NCBI GenBank assembly: GCA_021228405.1
Contig: JAJQRF010000004.1
Coordinates: 248,001-312,000 of the forward strand
Length of the DNA stretch: 64,000 nucleotides
Origin: Pyrinomonadaceae bacterium
GTDB lineage: Bacteria > Acidobacteriota > Blastocatellia > Pyrinomonadales > Pyrinomonadaceae
Direction of reading: 5' to 3'
Positions within the stretch are counted from its first letter, which is position 1, and the number at the start of each line of letters is the position of its first letter. The translations under genes and the position numbers were made by a program. The notes under the pieces were generated by a model. It was given only the letters and a program-made list of their open reading frames with translations, was not told the origin of the DNA and searched no databases. Shown here in pieces: positions 23,896-31,418 of this stretch.

Positions 23896-24854
23896 TGAGT
23901 TTATTAATCAACAAAACAGGAATTTTGACGACCATCCAGGATTTAGGGCGCAAAGGTTTTGCGCGTTTCGGGATAAATCCAAACGGCGCGATGGATCAAA
24001 CCGCTGTCCGCTTGATTAATGTTCTGCTTGCCAACGATGAAAACGAAGCCGTTTTGGAAATGCACTATCCCGCGCCTGAAATCGTTTTTGAAGAAGCGGC
24101 GATTTTCGCGCTCGGCGGTGCCGATCTGGGCGCAGAAATTGACGGGAAACCGCTCGAAAACTGGCGCATACATTTTGCCGAAAAAGGAAGTGTCTTAAAA
24201 TTTACCGCACGAAACTTCGGCAATCGCGTTTATCTATCGGTCAAAAACGGCTTCAAAATCGAAAAAATTCTGGCAAGCGCAAGCACGAATCTGACTGCAA
24301 ATTTCGGCGGAATCGAAGGCAGAACTTTGCGAAAAGGCGACCGTATTTTATTCAGTAACAACGCGCAAACACGCCCGAAAAATATCAATTTCAGAATTTC
24401 GCACAGCTTGCTTCCCTTCTACAGCCGTTTTCCGACCGCGCGCGTGACAGCCGGCGCGGAATTTGAAAATCTGAAGGCTGAAAGTAAGGAAAGTTTTTTG
24501 AATCAGGTTTTCAGAATTACGAGAAAATCGAATCGAATGGGTTATCGGCTGGACGGTGCACCGCTGACGCTGAAAGAAAATATCGAACTGCTTTCATCAG
24601 CCGTAAATTTCGGCACGATTCAGCTTTTGCCTGACGGGAAAATGATCCTGCTGATGGCAGATCATCAGACCTCGGGCGGTTATCCGCGCCTTGCAAATGT
24701 GATAAAGCCCGATCTTCCGCTTGCCGCACAGCTCGGCGCAAACGACAAGATCGGCTTTCATCTTGTTTCTTTAAGGGAAGCCGAACAGCTCTATTTACAG
24801 TTTGAAAAAGAATTTACCTTGCTGAAGATCGCGGCAAAATTTCAGAACGGATAA
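23895..24854 (+). CDS. pxpC: 5-oxoprolinase subunit PxpC (KipA family)
   Basis: A 319-residue allophanate-hydrolase-subunit-2/KipA family protein, the partner of PxpB. Clear motifs are TTIQDLGRKGFARFGINPNGAMD at the N-terminus, LGGADLGAEIDG, and late in the protein RMGYRLDG and MADHQTSGGYPRLANV. It starts one base inside the pxpB stop. Its 3' end overlaps the convergent ribD 3' end by 13 bp, so there is no room for a terminator between them. Neither pxpA nor a pyroglutamate transporter lies alongside. Confidence 0.93.
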   Translation: MSLLINKTGILTTIQDLGRKGFARFGINPNGAMDQTAVRLINVLLANDENEAVLEMHYPAPEIVFEEAAIFALGGADLGAEIDGKPLENWRIHFAEKGSVLKFTARNFGNRVYLSVKNGFKIEKILASASTNLTANFGGIEGRTLRKGDRILFSNNAQTRPKNINFRISHSLLPFYSRFPTARVTAGAEFENLKAESKESFLNQVFRITRKSNRMGYRLDGAPLTLKENIELLSSAVNFGTIQLLPDGKMILLMADHQTSGGYPRLANVIKPDLPLAAQLGANDKIGFHLVSLREAEQLYLQFEKEFTLLKIAAKFQNG

Positions 24855-25942
24855 CCCGTAAATTCAAAATCGGTTCCGTGTTTGATGATTTCCAGATGTT
24901 TTAGTTTCAACGCGTTGTCCAACGAAATCGCTCCGTTTCCGCCGATTGCAAGCGGCGCAGAATGTCCGCCGATCACGATCGGCGCGACGATAAACGTTAA
25001 TTTATCGACCAGTTTCGCATCGCAGAACGCACCCGCAACCTCGGTTCCGCCTTCGACCAAAACGCTTTGCAGATCGCGTTTTCCGAGTTCTTCCAAAACC
25101 GCTTTCAAGTCCCGCGCATTTGCATTTGCCACGTCAACCCCGTTTTCCCTCAAAGTCTGAATTTTCGCTTCATCGTTTGAGTTCGAGATTACTAAAGTCG
25201 GCGTTTCCTGCGCAGTTTTGACCAAATTGGATTCGAGCGGAATCCGCAAACGATTGTCTAAAATCACGCGCACCAATTTTCGCCGACGCGGTTTTCCGCT
25301 TCTGTCCGTGAGCGACGGATTATCGACAAAAGCCGTGTTTCCGCCGACCAGAATCGCATCGTGTTCGTAGCGCAAAGCCTGAACTTTTTCCGCCGATTCC
25401 TTACCCGAAAGCGTCGTCGAAACCGAATCCTTCAGCGAAATTCTGCCGTCCAGACTCATCGCCAATTTCAAATGCACGAAAGGTCTTTGCTTGTTATGCC
25501 AAACGCAGAATTTTTCGTTCAAACGGGCGGCTTCTTCGCGCAAAACTCCTGTCACGACTTCAATTCCGCGTTCGCGCAAAATCTGAAAACCCTGTCCCGA
25601 AACGAGCGGATTCGGGTCTTCGATCGGGCAAACGACGCGTTTGATTCCCGCATTTATGAGCGCATCGGTGCAGGGTTTCGTGCGTCCGTGATACGAATGC
25701 GGTTCGAGCGAAACGTAAGCCGTGCCGCCTTTTGCACGTTCGCCCGCTTGTTCCAGAGCCAAAACTTCGGCGTGCGTGACGTTTTCGTAAATATAAGTTC
25801 CTTCGCCGACAATTTCACCGTTTTCAGCAACGATCACACACCCGACCAACGGCGACGGCGAAACCTGTCCGACTCCCAGAGCCGCCAATTCCAACGCCCG
25901 CCGCGTCCGTTCTATATCAAATTCAGAATATTTTTCGTTCAA
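24842..25942 (-). CDS. ribD: Bifunctional riboflavin biosynthesis deaminase/reductase
   Basis: Catalyses the deamination and reduction steps that convert the GTP-derived pyrimidine to the ribitylamino intermediate of riboflavin. At 366 residues it has an N-terminal deaminase (about 1-145) and a C-terminal reductase (about 147-366, with VHLKLAMSLDGRISL and VLVEGGTEVAGAF). The deaminase zinc site has HAE (HAEVLALEQ), but the usual EPCSHxGRTPPC segment reads EPHSYHGRTKPC. The first zinc cysteine is therefore replaced by histidine (codon CAT), while the second cysteine is kept. Its 3' end overlaps pxpC. No other rib gene is adjacent. Confidence 0.93.
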   Translation of the reverse strand: MNEKYSEFDIERTRRALELAALGVGQVSPSPLVGCVIVAENGEIVGEGTYIYENVTHAEVLALEQAGERAKGGTAYVSLEPHSYHGRTKPCTDALINAGIKRVVCPIEDPNPLVSGQGFQILRERGIEVVTGVLREEAARLNEKFCVWHNKQRPFVHLKLAMSLDGRISLKDSVSTTLSGKESAEKVQALRYEHDAILVGGNTAFVDNPSLTDRSGKPRRRKLVRVILDNRLRIPLESNLVKTAQETPTLVISNSNDEAKIQTLRENGVDVANANARDLKAVLEELGKRDLQSVLVEGGTEVAGAFCDAKLVDKLTFIVAPIVIGGHSAPLAIGGNGAISLDNALKLKHLEIIKHGTDFEFTGYPF

Positions 25943-25967
25943 AATTATACTCGCAAAGAAAGCCTGA

Positions 25968-26043
25968 AACCGCAGATTTTCGCAGATACACGCAGATTTA
26001 TTTAATTAGATTTTATCTGCGTTCATCCATAAAATCTGCGGTT
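25968..26043. repeat. 10-bp-period hairpin (CGCAGAT type)
   Basis: Perfect 13-bp arms AACCGCAGATTTT (25968-25980) and AAAATCTGCGGTT (26031-26043) enclose further CGCAGAT copies every 10 bp on the left and their complements on the right. It fills the gap between two minus-strand genes and may act as a terminator for the upstream GH125 gene. Confidence 0.75.
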
Positions 26044-26051
26044 ACATTTTT

Positions 26052-27473
26052 CTAAAATTCATTATTCAAAAGCATTTTTCTTTCGTTATAAATCTTCAAA
26101 ATCAATTCGCCAAAGATCGTATTCGCCCACGCAAACCAACTGCGCGTAAAGTCTTTCGGGTCGTCGGGATTAAACGATTCGTGCATAAATCCCGTGTCGG
26201 CATGCGTTCGTTTGAGCATCGAAAGACATTGTTTGATCTCGTTTTCATCAACGGAAGTCATCGCCCGCATAATGATTCCGAGATGCCAGACGTTCGTTTT
26301 GCCCGTGTGCGGACTGCCGACCGCGCTCGCGCATTTTCCGCGTTTGAAATAAGGATTATTGTCGCTTAAAACGAATCTGCGCGTGTTTTGATAAATCTTG
26401 TCATCGTGTTTGACGAATCCCAGATACGGCAAAGACAACAGATTCGGGGCGTTTGCATCGTCCATAAACAGGCGATTGCCGAAACCGTCAACTTCGTAAG
26501 CGAAAACCTTCCCGAAATTTTCGTGTTCGATCACCGCGTATTTATAGATCGCCGCTTCGACTTCCGCCGCCAAATCTTCGCATTCCTTCGCAAAATCGTT
26601 GATTTTCAGTGCGACGCGGAAAATTTCCGCCAAATGCTTCAATGAAACGACCGCAAAAGCGTTTGAAGGAATCAGAAACGGAAACCACGTCGAATCGTCC
26701 GACGGGCGAAACGCCGAACGAATCAAACCGACAGGCTTGACAGGATTTCCCGTTCCGTCAAAAGGCGGTGCGTCTATCATCACGGTCGTTTTGCGAATAA
26801 ATGTATACGGACTTTTGCCGTCTTTAAGCTGTTCGACCTTGAAAGTTTTTACCGCAAGGCGCATCGCGTTTTGCCATTCATCGTCAAACGCGCTCGAATC
26901 GTTCGTTGCTTTCCAGTATTGATAAGAAAGCCGCATCGCGTAGCAGAGCGAATCGACTTCCCATTTGCGCTCAAGAATTCCCGGCTTATTTTTCGGCAGA
27001 TCATCCCAGCCCTTTTCGTTCAAATCCTTCAAAAAAGCATTCGCATACGGTTCGAGCAAGATCGAATAAGCCTGCCGGTGAATCAAACCTTTGATGAGAT
27101 TCTGCAAATCCTTATCGTCCTTCACGAGCGAAAGATAAGGCGTAACCTGCGCCGTCGAATCCCTCAGCCAAAGCGCGTGAATGTCGCCCGTGATGACAAA
27201 AGAATCGATTTTCCTATCACGTTCGCCGATCTCGACCGTCGTATCGAGCGTGTTCGGATAACAATTTTCAAACATCCACGCAAGTTCCTTATCCTTGATC
27301 GCCGATTTCACTTCCGCGATCTTCGCTTCGACCGCTTTTGAAACAAATTTCCGCTGTTTCAAAGGCGGACGATGGCTTACAAATTCCGAACTTTGAGCAA
27401 AACCAAACTTATCCGCCAACAAAACCGAAGCGGCGGCAACAGCCGAATTTGTCAGAAAATCGCGTCTTTTCAT
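26052..27473 (-). CDS. Glycoside hydrolase family 125, probable exo-alpha-1,6-mannosidase
   Basis: A 473-residue exported enzyme. The N-terminus MKRRDFLTNSAVAAASVLLA has the twin-arginine pattern, so the protein should be exported folded through Tat. The mature part matches GH125, an (alpha/alpha)6-barrel family: FENCYPNTLDTTVE, then ITGDIHALWLRDSTAQV (with the general-acid region), RPSDDSTWFPFLIPSNAFA and DDANAPNLLSLPYLG. Characterised members are alpha-1,6-mannosidases, so it probably trims mannose oligosaccharides in the periplasm. No other glycan genes are adjacent. Confidence 0.9.
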   Translation of the reverse strand: MKRRDFLTNSAVAAASVLLADKFGFAQSSEFVSHRPPLKQRKFVSKAVEAKIAEVKSAIKDKELAWMFENCYPNTLDTTVEIGERDRKIDSFVITGDIHALWLRDSTAQVTPYLSLVKDDKDLQNLIKGLIHRQAYSILLEPYANAFLKDLNEKGWDDLPKNKPGILERKWEVDSLCYAMRLSYQYWKATNDSSAFDDEWQNAMRLAVKTFKVEQLKDGKSPYTFIRKTTVMIDAPPFDGTGNPVKPVGLIRSAFRPSDDSTWFPFLIPSNAFAVVSLKHLAEIFRVALKINDFAKECEDLAAEVEAAIYKYAVIEHENFGKVFAYEVDGFGNRLFMDDANAPNLLSLPYLGFVKHDDKIYQNTRRFVLSDNNPYFKRGKCASAVGSPHTGKTNVWHLGIIMRAMTSVDENEIKQCLSMLKRTHADTGFMHESFNPDDPKDFTRSWFAWANTIFGELILKIYNERKMLLNNEF

Positions 27474-27480
27474 ACGTTAA

Positions 27481-27921
27481 TTAGTCTTGCCATACAAAAT
27501 CATCAATTTCTATCTTATTGACCTTTAACAAACTTTCAAATTCGGATTTGAAATCGAATTTGCGATGATGTTCTTCCTGTTTGCGGATGTAATCTCTTAT
27601 GATTTCAACCTGCGATTCACTCACCGTAAATGCACCGTAACGTCTTTGCCACGCAAACTTTTCATTTGTATTTTCATTCACCCATTTTGAGGAATTCGCT
27701 TTTAGATCGCGCAAAAAATCTGAAAATTTAACAGTCGGCGGAATTTTTACGAATAAATGCACATGATCTGCGATGCCCTTAATCTCAAAAGCAATCCCGC
27801 CAAGCCCGCGCACCGTTCCGCCGAGATATTCATACAAACGAGGCTTTATCTCATCCGTTATCAACGGCAACCGACCTTTCGTGCCGAAAACAATATGATA
27901 AAGTAGGTTCGTATAAGACAT
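27481..27921 (-). CDS. REP-associated / IS200-like tyrosine transposase (HUH Y1)
   Basis: A 146-residue TnpA-REP-type enzyme that cleaves and joins single-stranded DNA. The HUH motif reads GIADHVHLFVKIPP. The catalytic tyrosine is probably the one in EIIRDYIRKQEEHH near residue 118. The N-terminus YTNLLYHIVFGTKGR and W-(Q)-RRYGAFTVSES match IS200-like proteins. Length is full and the frame is open, so it may be active. There are no obvious IS ends or target duplications, but four REP-like hairpins lie 120-330 bp upstream of its start, the arrangement expected for a RAYT and its REP sequences. Confidence 0.9.
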   Translation of the reverse strand: MSYTNLLYHIVFGTKGRLPLITDEIKPRLYEYLGGTVRGLGGIAFEIKGIADHVHLFVKIPPTVKFSDFLRDLKANSSKWVNENTNEKFAWQRRYGAFTVSESQVEIIRDYIRKQEEHHRKFDFKSEFESLLKVNKIEIDDFVWQD

Positions 27922-28044
27922 ATTTTCAAATTACATTATTCGATAAAATCATTTATAGAAAGCATTTACAGTCTGCATTTCAAATAAAAGTCAGTCAAAA
28001 AATTGCATTAAGCACACATTATTGAATTTATCTAAAACCAGTTT

Positions 28045-28246
28045 AAGTCCGCTTGCGGACAAAAGATTTAAGCTACAGGCGTAAGCCTGTAGTCAAAAAA
28101 CACAAACAGATTTGAGCTTGCTTGCAAGCGACAGAAAAAAAACTGCAAATTTACTGCTGCCGCCTGCAAACAGGCTCAATTCTCTGATTATCATATTTCT
28201 ACACGCTCACGCGTGTAGCTTCAATCTTATGTCCGCAAGCGGACTT
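28045..28246. repeat. BIME-like quartet of REP hairpins beside the RAYT gene
   Basis: The outer pair (28045-28092 and 28199-28246) forms 48-bp inverted arms with about five mismatches. Each arm carries a GTCCGC-NN-GCGGAC hairpin and a second hairpin: CTACAGGC/GCCTGTAG on the left, CTACACGC/GCGTGTAG on the right. The differences between the two second hairpins are compensatory, so pairing is kept. An inner, weaker inverted pair (GAGCTTGC..GCAAGC near 28114-28129 and GCCTG..CAGGC near 28162-28175) also shows a compensated change. The gene-free gap 27922-28271 (350 bp) is otherwise AT-rich. Confidence 0.85.
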
Positions 28247-28271
28247 TTTAATCTTGTGAAAAGATTTTATT

Positions 28272-29504
28272 TTACTCTTTCTCTAAACCCAAAACAGAGT
28301 TTTTTTCTTCTTTTCCAAACGTATTTTTAACGGCGGTTTTTACAACTTTAATTACATTCGCTTTAATTCCGGTTAATTCATAAAGCCACTTGCTATAGCC
28401 TGCTTCTAAACCATCATAAATTTTTTCAAGTTCTTCCTTATTTTCAACCGAATCCATTATTATTGATTTACTCGAAATCTTTTCAATGATTTTTTGCTGT
28501 TGTTCGTTGATGAATTGTAATTGCGAAATGGTTAAATTTTTCTCGTGAAGCATATCCGACTGCGCGGCTATAAGTTTTTCACTAAATTGCAATTCTCTCA
28601 CCGCCATTCTTTGCGAATGTTGAAGATTTTCAATTTGCTGTTGCAAACGCATTGATTTAAAACTGTCATCAAAAATAATCGGACTTCCAGGTAATTTCAA
28701 ATATATGGCAAGTGCTTCACGAATTTTGTCTAGTGCTTGATTTTCATCGGTTGGCGTAACTGAAAAAAGAACTTTTCCTGCTTCTTCTCTTAAATCTGAA
28801 GTTGCATTAATTCCTAAATCTTTTAGAAAACTTACAAAATAAATTAGATATTGTTGGCAAGGAACCTTCAATTTTTCTTGAAAGTTAAAGTAACTTGAAA
28901 TTGAAGTGTTATCGACTTTGCTTTCAAGACTGGCTACAGTTTGTGAATAAATTTTATTACAATAATGAAAAAAATCATTTAATGTGTTACCAATTGTTTC
29001 ATTCCGAAAAATTATTTCCATCTTGAATTCAATTGTTACATGATCTAGTTCCTTCCAACTTTTTATTTCTATTTCTTCTCTTTTATTGGCTGCACTTTTA
29101 TTAAGCAATTCTGATTCAAACTCTTCATAACTATATATGTTTTTCCAACTTAATAATTTTGGTTCATAATATAAATTTAAATACCATATTTCATCTTTCC
29201 ACTCTTTTTCGATTAGTAATCTTGTTTCTAAATCACTTTCTGAACTCAATGTAAGGCTAAGTTCTCTCAACCCAGAAAAATCTTCCCATCGATAGTCAAA
29301 TATTCTTTTTACAATTTCACTGTTCGTTGAATGAAGTTCGTAAGTGTTTTTTCCTGACTTACTTCTACTCCCTCTAACGATTGTTTCTGGAACCAATTCA
29401 TTTTCAATGTAAAGTTGGTAATCCTCCCTACAAAAATTATCTATTTTATATTCGCTACCAGATATTAACTTATACTCAATCATTGATTTATTTGTAAATT
29501 TCAA
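28272..29504 (-). CDS. AT-rich protein of unknown function with C-terminal coiled coil
   Basis: A 410-residue soluble protein. The N-terminal half is rich in beta-type sequence, the middle (about 200-280) looks helical (QYLIYFVSFLKDLGINATSDL then KIREALAIYLKLPGS), and residues about 285-350 form a probable coiled coil (QQIENLQHSQ, QLQFINEQQQKIIEKI). No signal peptide, membrane segment or catalytic motif is seen. Its base composition is clearly more AT-rich than its neighbours and its codon use favours A/T endings, which suggests transfer. It lies between a RAYT/REP cluster and a partial ftsY duplicate next to a broken toxin gene, as part of an accessory island. I do not recognise the family. 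Confidence 0.75.
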   Translation of the reverse strand: MKFTNKSMIEYKLISGSEYKIDNFCREDYQLYIENELVPETIVRGSRSKSGKNTYELHSTNSEIVKRIFDYRWEDFSGLRELSLTLSSESDLETRLLIEKEWKDEIWYLNLYYEPKLLSWKNIYSYEEFESELLNKSAANKREEIEIKSWKELDHVTIEFKMEIIFRNETIGNTLNDFFHYCNKIYSQTVASLESKVDNTSISSYFNFQEKLKVPCQQYLIYFVSFLKDLGINATSDLREEAGKVLFSVTPTDENQALDKIREALAIYLKLPGSPIIFDDSFKSMRLQQQIENLQHSQRMAVRELQFSEKLIAAQSDMLHEKNLTISQLQFINEQQQKIIEKISSKSIIMDSVENKEELEKIYDGLEAGYSKWLYELTGIKANVIKVVKTAVKNTFGKEEKNSVLGLEKE

Positions 29505-29559
29505 TTAAACATCCCGTTCACATAATTTTCCGCGTCGAAATCCATAAAATCTCTGACTT
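29504..29559. repeat. Partial duplicate of the ftsY 3' end (left copy)
   Basis: This 56-bp segment matches 30209-30265 with about six differences, including one missing base. The right copy is the last ~18 codons of ftsY plus its stop. The left copy has lost the reading frame. The two copies bracket the antitoxin/PIN module as direct repeats. Confidence 0.85.
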
Positions 29560-29959
29560 TATTTAGTCCAATTCAATATCTGCAATCCCGTGATTCGGTT
29601 GAAATGACTTTCGTTGTTTGTCACAACGGGTAAATTATTTTCTAAAGCGGTATATCGGCATCCATAATCAGCAAACCTCGTTTGTGTAGATCGGCGTAAA
29701 TATCAGCGGCACGAATTATAATTTGGTCATTTAATTCAATAACTTCGTTTTGTCCGCAAAACAAATTGAAGTATTTTAATTGTGCTGTTGCTTTTCTGAC
29801 TTTCATTCCGCGCAACAATTCAAAGCGCGTGATAGCCGAAAAAGTAAAAATCTGATGCTGTTGCAAATAATTTTGCGCTTGCGTAACGACTTTTGGATAT
29901 TTTTTGAAATAATAAGAAAGTGTATCCGAATCAAGTAGAGTCTTGGCAGTAAAACTCAT
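29559..29959 (-). pseudogene. Frameshifted PIN-domain toxin (VapC-like)
   Basis: The N-terminal part (29642-29959, 105 residues) is a PIN-domain ribonuclease: LLDSDTLSYYF with the first acidic residues, FSAITRFELLRG with the second, and a third acidic site in LIMDADIPL, where the frame stops. The missing end is found in another frame just downstream (29559-29634): TALENNLPVVTNNESHFNRI, ending at a stop at 29559. Intact relatives read DADI-LIAA-TALENN, so roughly a dozen bases have been lost at the junction. The gene is therefore a recent pseudogene. It overlaps the antitoxin by four bases. Confidence 0.82.
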
Positions 29960-30198
29960 AATTTCCTATCTCCGAAAAAGTTTGAGCGGTCGAGCGCAAT
30001 GCGTTCGATTTCACTAATATCTTCTTCAGAAAGTCCTTCATAAACCTTTCCTGCAAGCTCCAACATTTCATCAGGCGAAAGCCTTTTCTCTTTGATCGTG
30101 ATTTCAACCGTTTCGCCTTCTTCGAGTTCTTCCGTAATCGGCGTAATCGGCTTAAACATTCCGTTTTGATAAATTGCTTCGATTGTTTGCATTTTCAA
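29956..30198 (-). CDS. AF2212-like antitoxin of a PIN toxin module
   Basis: An 80-residue protein whose N-terminus, TIEAIYQNGMFKPITPI, then EGETVEITIKEK, is the small beta-barrel DNA-binding or toxin-binding head of the AF2212 antitoxin family. The C-terminal helix (DEMLELAGKVYEGLSEEDI) should bind and block the PIN toxin. It has a clear AAAAGGAG site before its ATG. It overlaps the toxin gene by ATGA in the usual antitoxin-first order. Because the toxin frame is broken, the antitoxin may now be a leftover, or may still act against a toxin elsewhere. Confidence 0.85.
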   Translation of the reverse strand: MKMQTIEAIYQNGMFKPITPITEELEEGETVEITIKEKRLSPDEMLELAGKVYEGLSEEDISEIERIALDRSNFFGDRKL

Positions 30199-30206
30199 AT
30201 CTCCTT

Positions 30207-31244
30207 TTAATTAAACAACCCGTTCACATAATTTTCCACGTCGAAGACCATTAAATCTCTGACTTGTTCGCCGATGCCGACGTAGCGGATAGGCAGATTT
30301 AATTCTTTGGCGATGGCGACGGCGATGCCGCCTTTTGCCGTTCCATCGAGTTTGGTTAGAACGATTCCGGTTACGTCGGCGGTTTTCATAAATTGGCGCG
30401 CTTGTTCCAGACCGTTTTGTCCGGTGACGGCATCGATCACTAAAAGAGTTTCGTGCGGTGCGTTTTCGACTTCTTTGGCGGCGACGCGTTTCATTTTTTC
30501 GAGTTCCGCCATCAGATGTCCTTTGTTGTGCAAGCGTCCTGCCGTGTCAACGATCAAAACGTCGGCGTTTCGCGCTTTCGCGGCTTTCAGCGAATCGAAC
30601 AAAACCGCCGCCGGATCGGTTCCCTGTTTTTGCTGGATGATCTGCACTCCGGCGCGTTCCGCCCAGATTTCGAGTTGGTCGGAAGCGGCGGCGCGGAAAG
30701 TGTCGGCGGCGCAGATCAAAACACCGTTGCCTTCGTCCTTGATACGTTGCGCGAGTTTGCCGATCGTCGTTGTTTTGCCGACTCCGTTCACGCCGACGAC
30801 CATTAAAACATACGGTTTGATGTCGAGATCGTATTTCGTTTCGTCCGCCACGCCGCGTTCTTTTGAATGATGAAGGATTTTCAGAAGTTCTTCCTTCATA
30901 ATGCGTTTGAGCGCGTCAAGGTCGTTAATTTCCTGACGCGAAACGCCTTTGCGGATGGCTTCGAGAATCTGCATCGTCGTTGCTACGCCGATGTCGGTCG
31001 AGATGAGCATTTCCTCTAACTCAGCTAAAAACGCTTCGTCGATCTTTTTGCGGTTTTCAAAAACCGTGTCGAGTTTTGTATTGATCGAATCGCGTGTTTT
31101 TTCGATCGCTTTGTAAAAACGCACGCCGATTTCCTTTTCGACGGCTTCTTCCTGCGCTTTGAGTTCTTCGATCGATTTATCGAGTCCTAAAATTGAGGTC
31201 GAAAATTTGTCTTCGTCTTTCTTTCTTTTCCAAAAAAATGCCAT
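30207..31244 (-). CDS. ftsY: Signal recognition particle receptor FtsY
   Basis: The 345-residue membrane-targeting GTPase that docks SRP-ribosome complexes. The N-terminal NG-domain helical bundle (about 30-130) is preceded by a short basic start rather than a long acidic A domain. GTPase motifs are [10 protein letters not shown] (G1), DTFRAAA (G2), VDTAGRLH (G3) and TKLDG (G4), and the end reads [23 protein letters not shown], as in the family. Only eight bases separate the stop from the antitoxin start region. A damaged copy of its last 57 bp lies at 29504-29559, so DNA was gained at this gene end without loss of ftsY. Confidence 0.96.
   Translation of the reverse strand: MAFFWKRKKDEDKFSTSILGLDKSIEELKAQEEAVEKEIGVRFYKAIEKTRDSINTKLDTVFENRKKIDEAFLAELEEMLISTDIGVATTMQILEAIRKGVSRQEINDLDALKRIMKEELLKILHHSKERGVADETKYDLDIKPYVLMVVGVNGVGKTTTIGKLAQRIKDEGNGVLICAADTFRAAASDQLEIWAERAGVQIIQQKQGTDPAAVLFDSLKAAKARNADVLIVDTAGRLHNKGHLMAELEKMKRVAAKEVENAPHETLLVIDAVTGQNGLEQARQFMKTADVTGIVLTKLDGTAKGGIAVAIAKELNLPIRYVGIGEQVRDLMVFDVENYVNGLFN
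30209..30265. repeat. ftsY 3'-end segment, intact copy of a direct repeat
   Basis: The last codons and stop of ftsY. The same stretch recurs in degraded form at 29504-29559, so the antitoxin/PIN module lies between two copies. Confidence 0.85.
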
Positions 31245-31249
31245 AAATT

Positions 31250-31286
31250 GATTTTAGATTTTGGATTTTGGATTTTGGATTGGATT
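31250..31286. repeat. Heptameric repeat (GATTTTG type) upstream of ftsY
   Basis: Five 7-bp words follow directly: GATTTTA, GATTTTG three times, GATTGGA. The block begins six bases upstream of the ftsY start codon on the minus strand, so it lies in the ftsY leader. Confidence 0.85.
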
Positions 31287-31353
31287 CCTCGATTCAAAAT
31301 AAATCTTTACTGCCTTTTATAAAATTTCAATCTAAACTATAAAACTCTGATTA

Positions 31354-31393
31354 TAAAAAAGAATCGCACGCTTAACAAACGTGCGATTTTTCT
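31354..31393. terminator. Bidirectional intrinsic terminator
   Basis: AATCGCACG (31362-31370) and CGTGCGATT (31380-31388) form a 9-bp stem with A6 on the left and T-rich sequence on the right. It ends the gene at 31419-33050. Confidence 0.85.
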
Positions 31394-31418
31394 TAGTTGA
31401 AAGCTGAAATTTTCGGCT

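Noticed and set aside
27481-28246. A complete IS200 insertion sequence
   Set aside because: The enzyme is IS200-like, but there is no clear left-end/right-end pair with the gene inside, and the hairpins form a symmetrical quartet outside the gene, which fits RAYT/REP better.
28112-28330. A 72-codon plus-strand open frame
   Set aside because: It runs across the REP hairpins and the 3' end of the opposite-strand gene, so it is not a credible gene.
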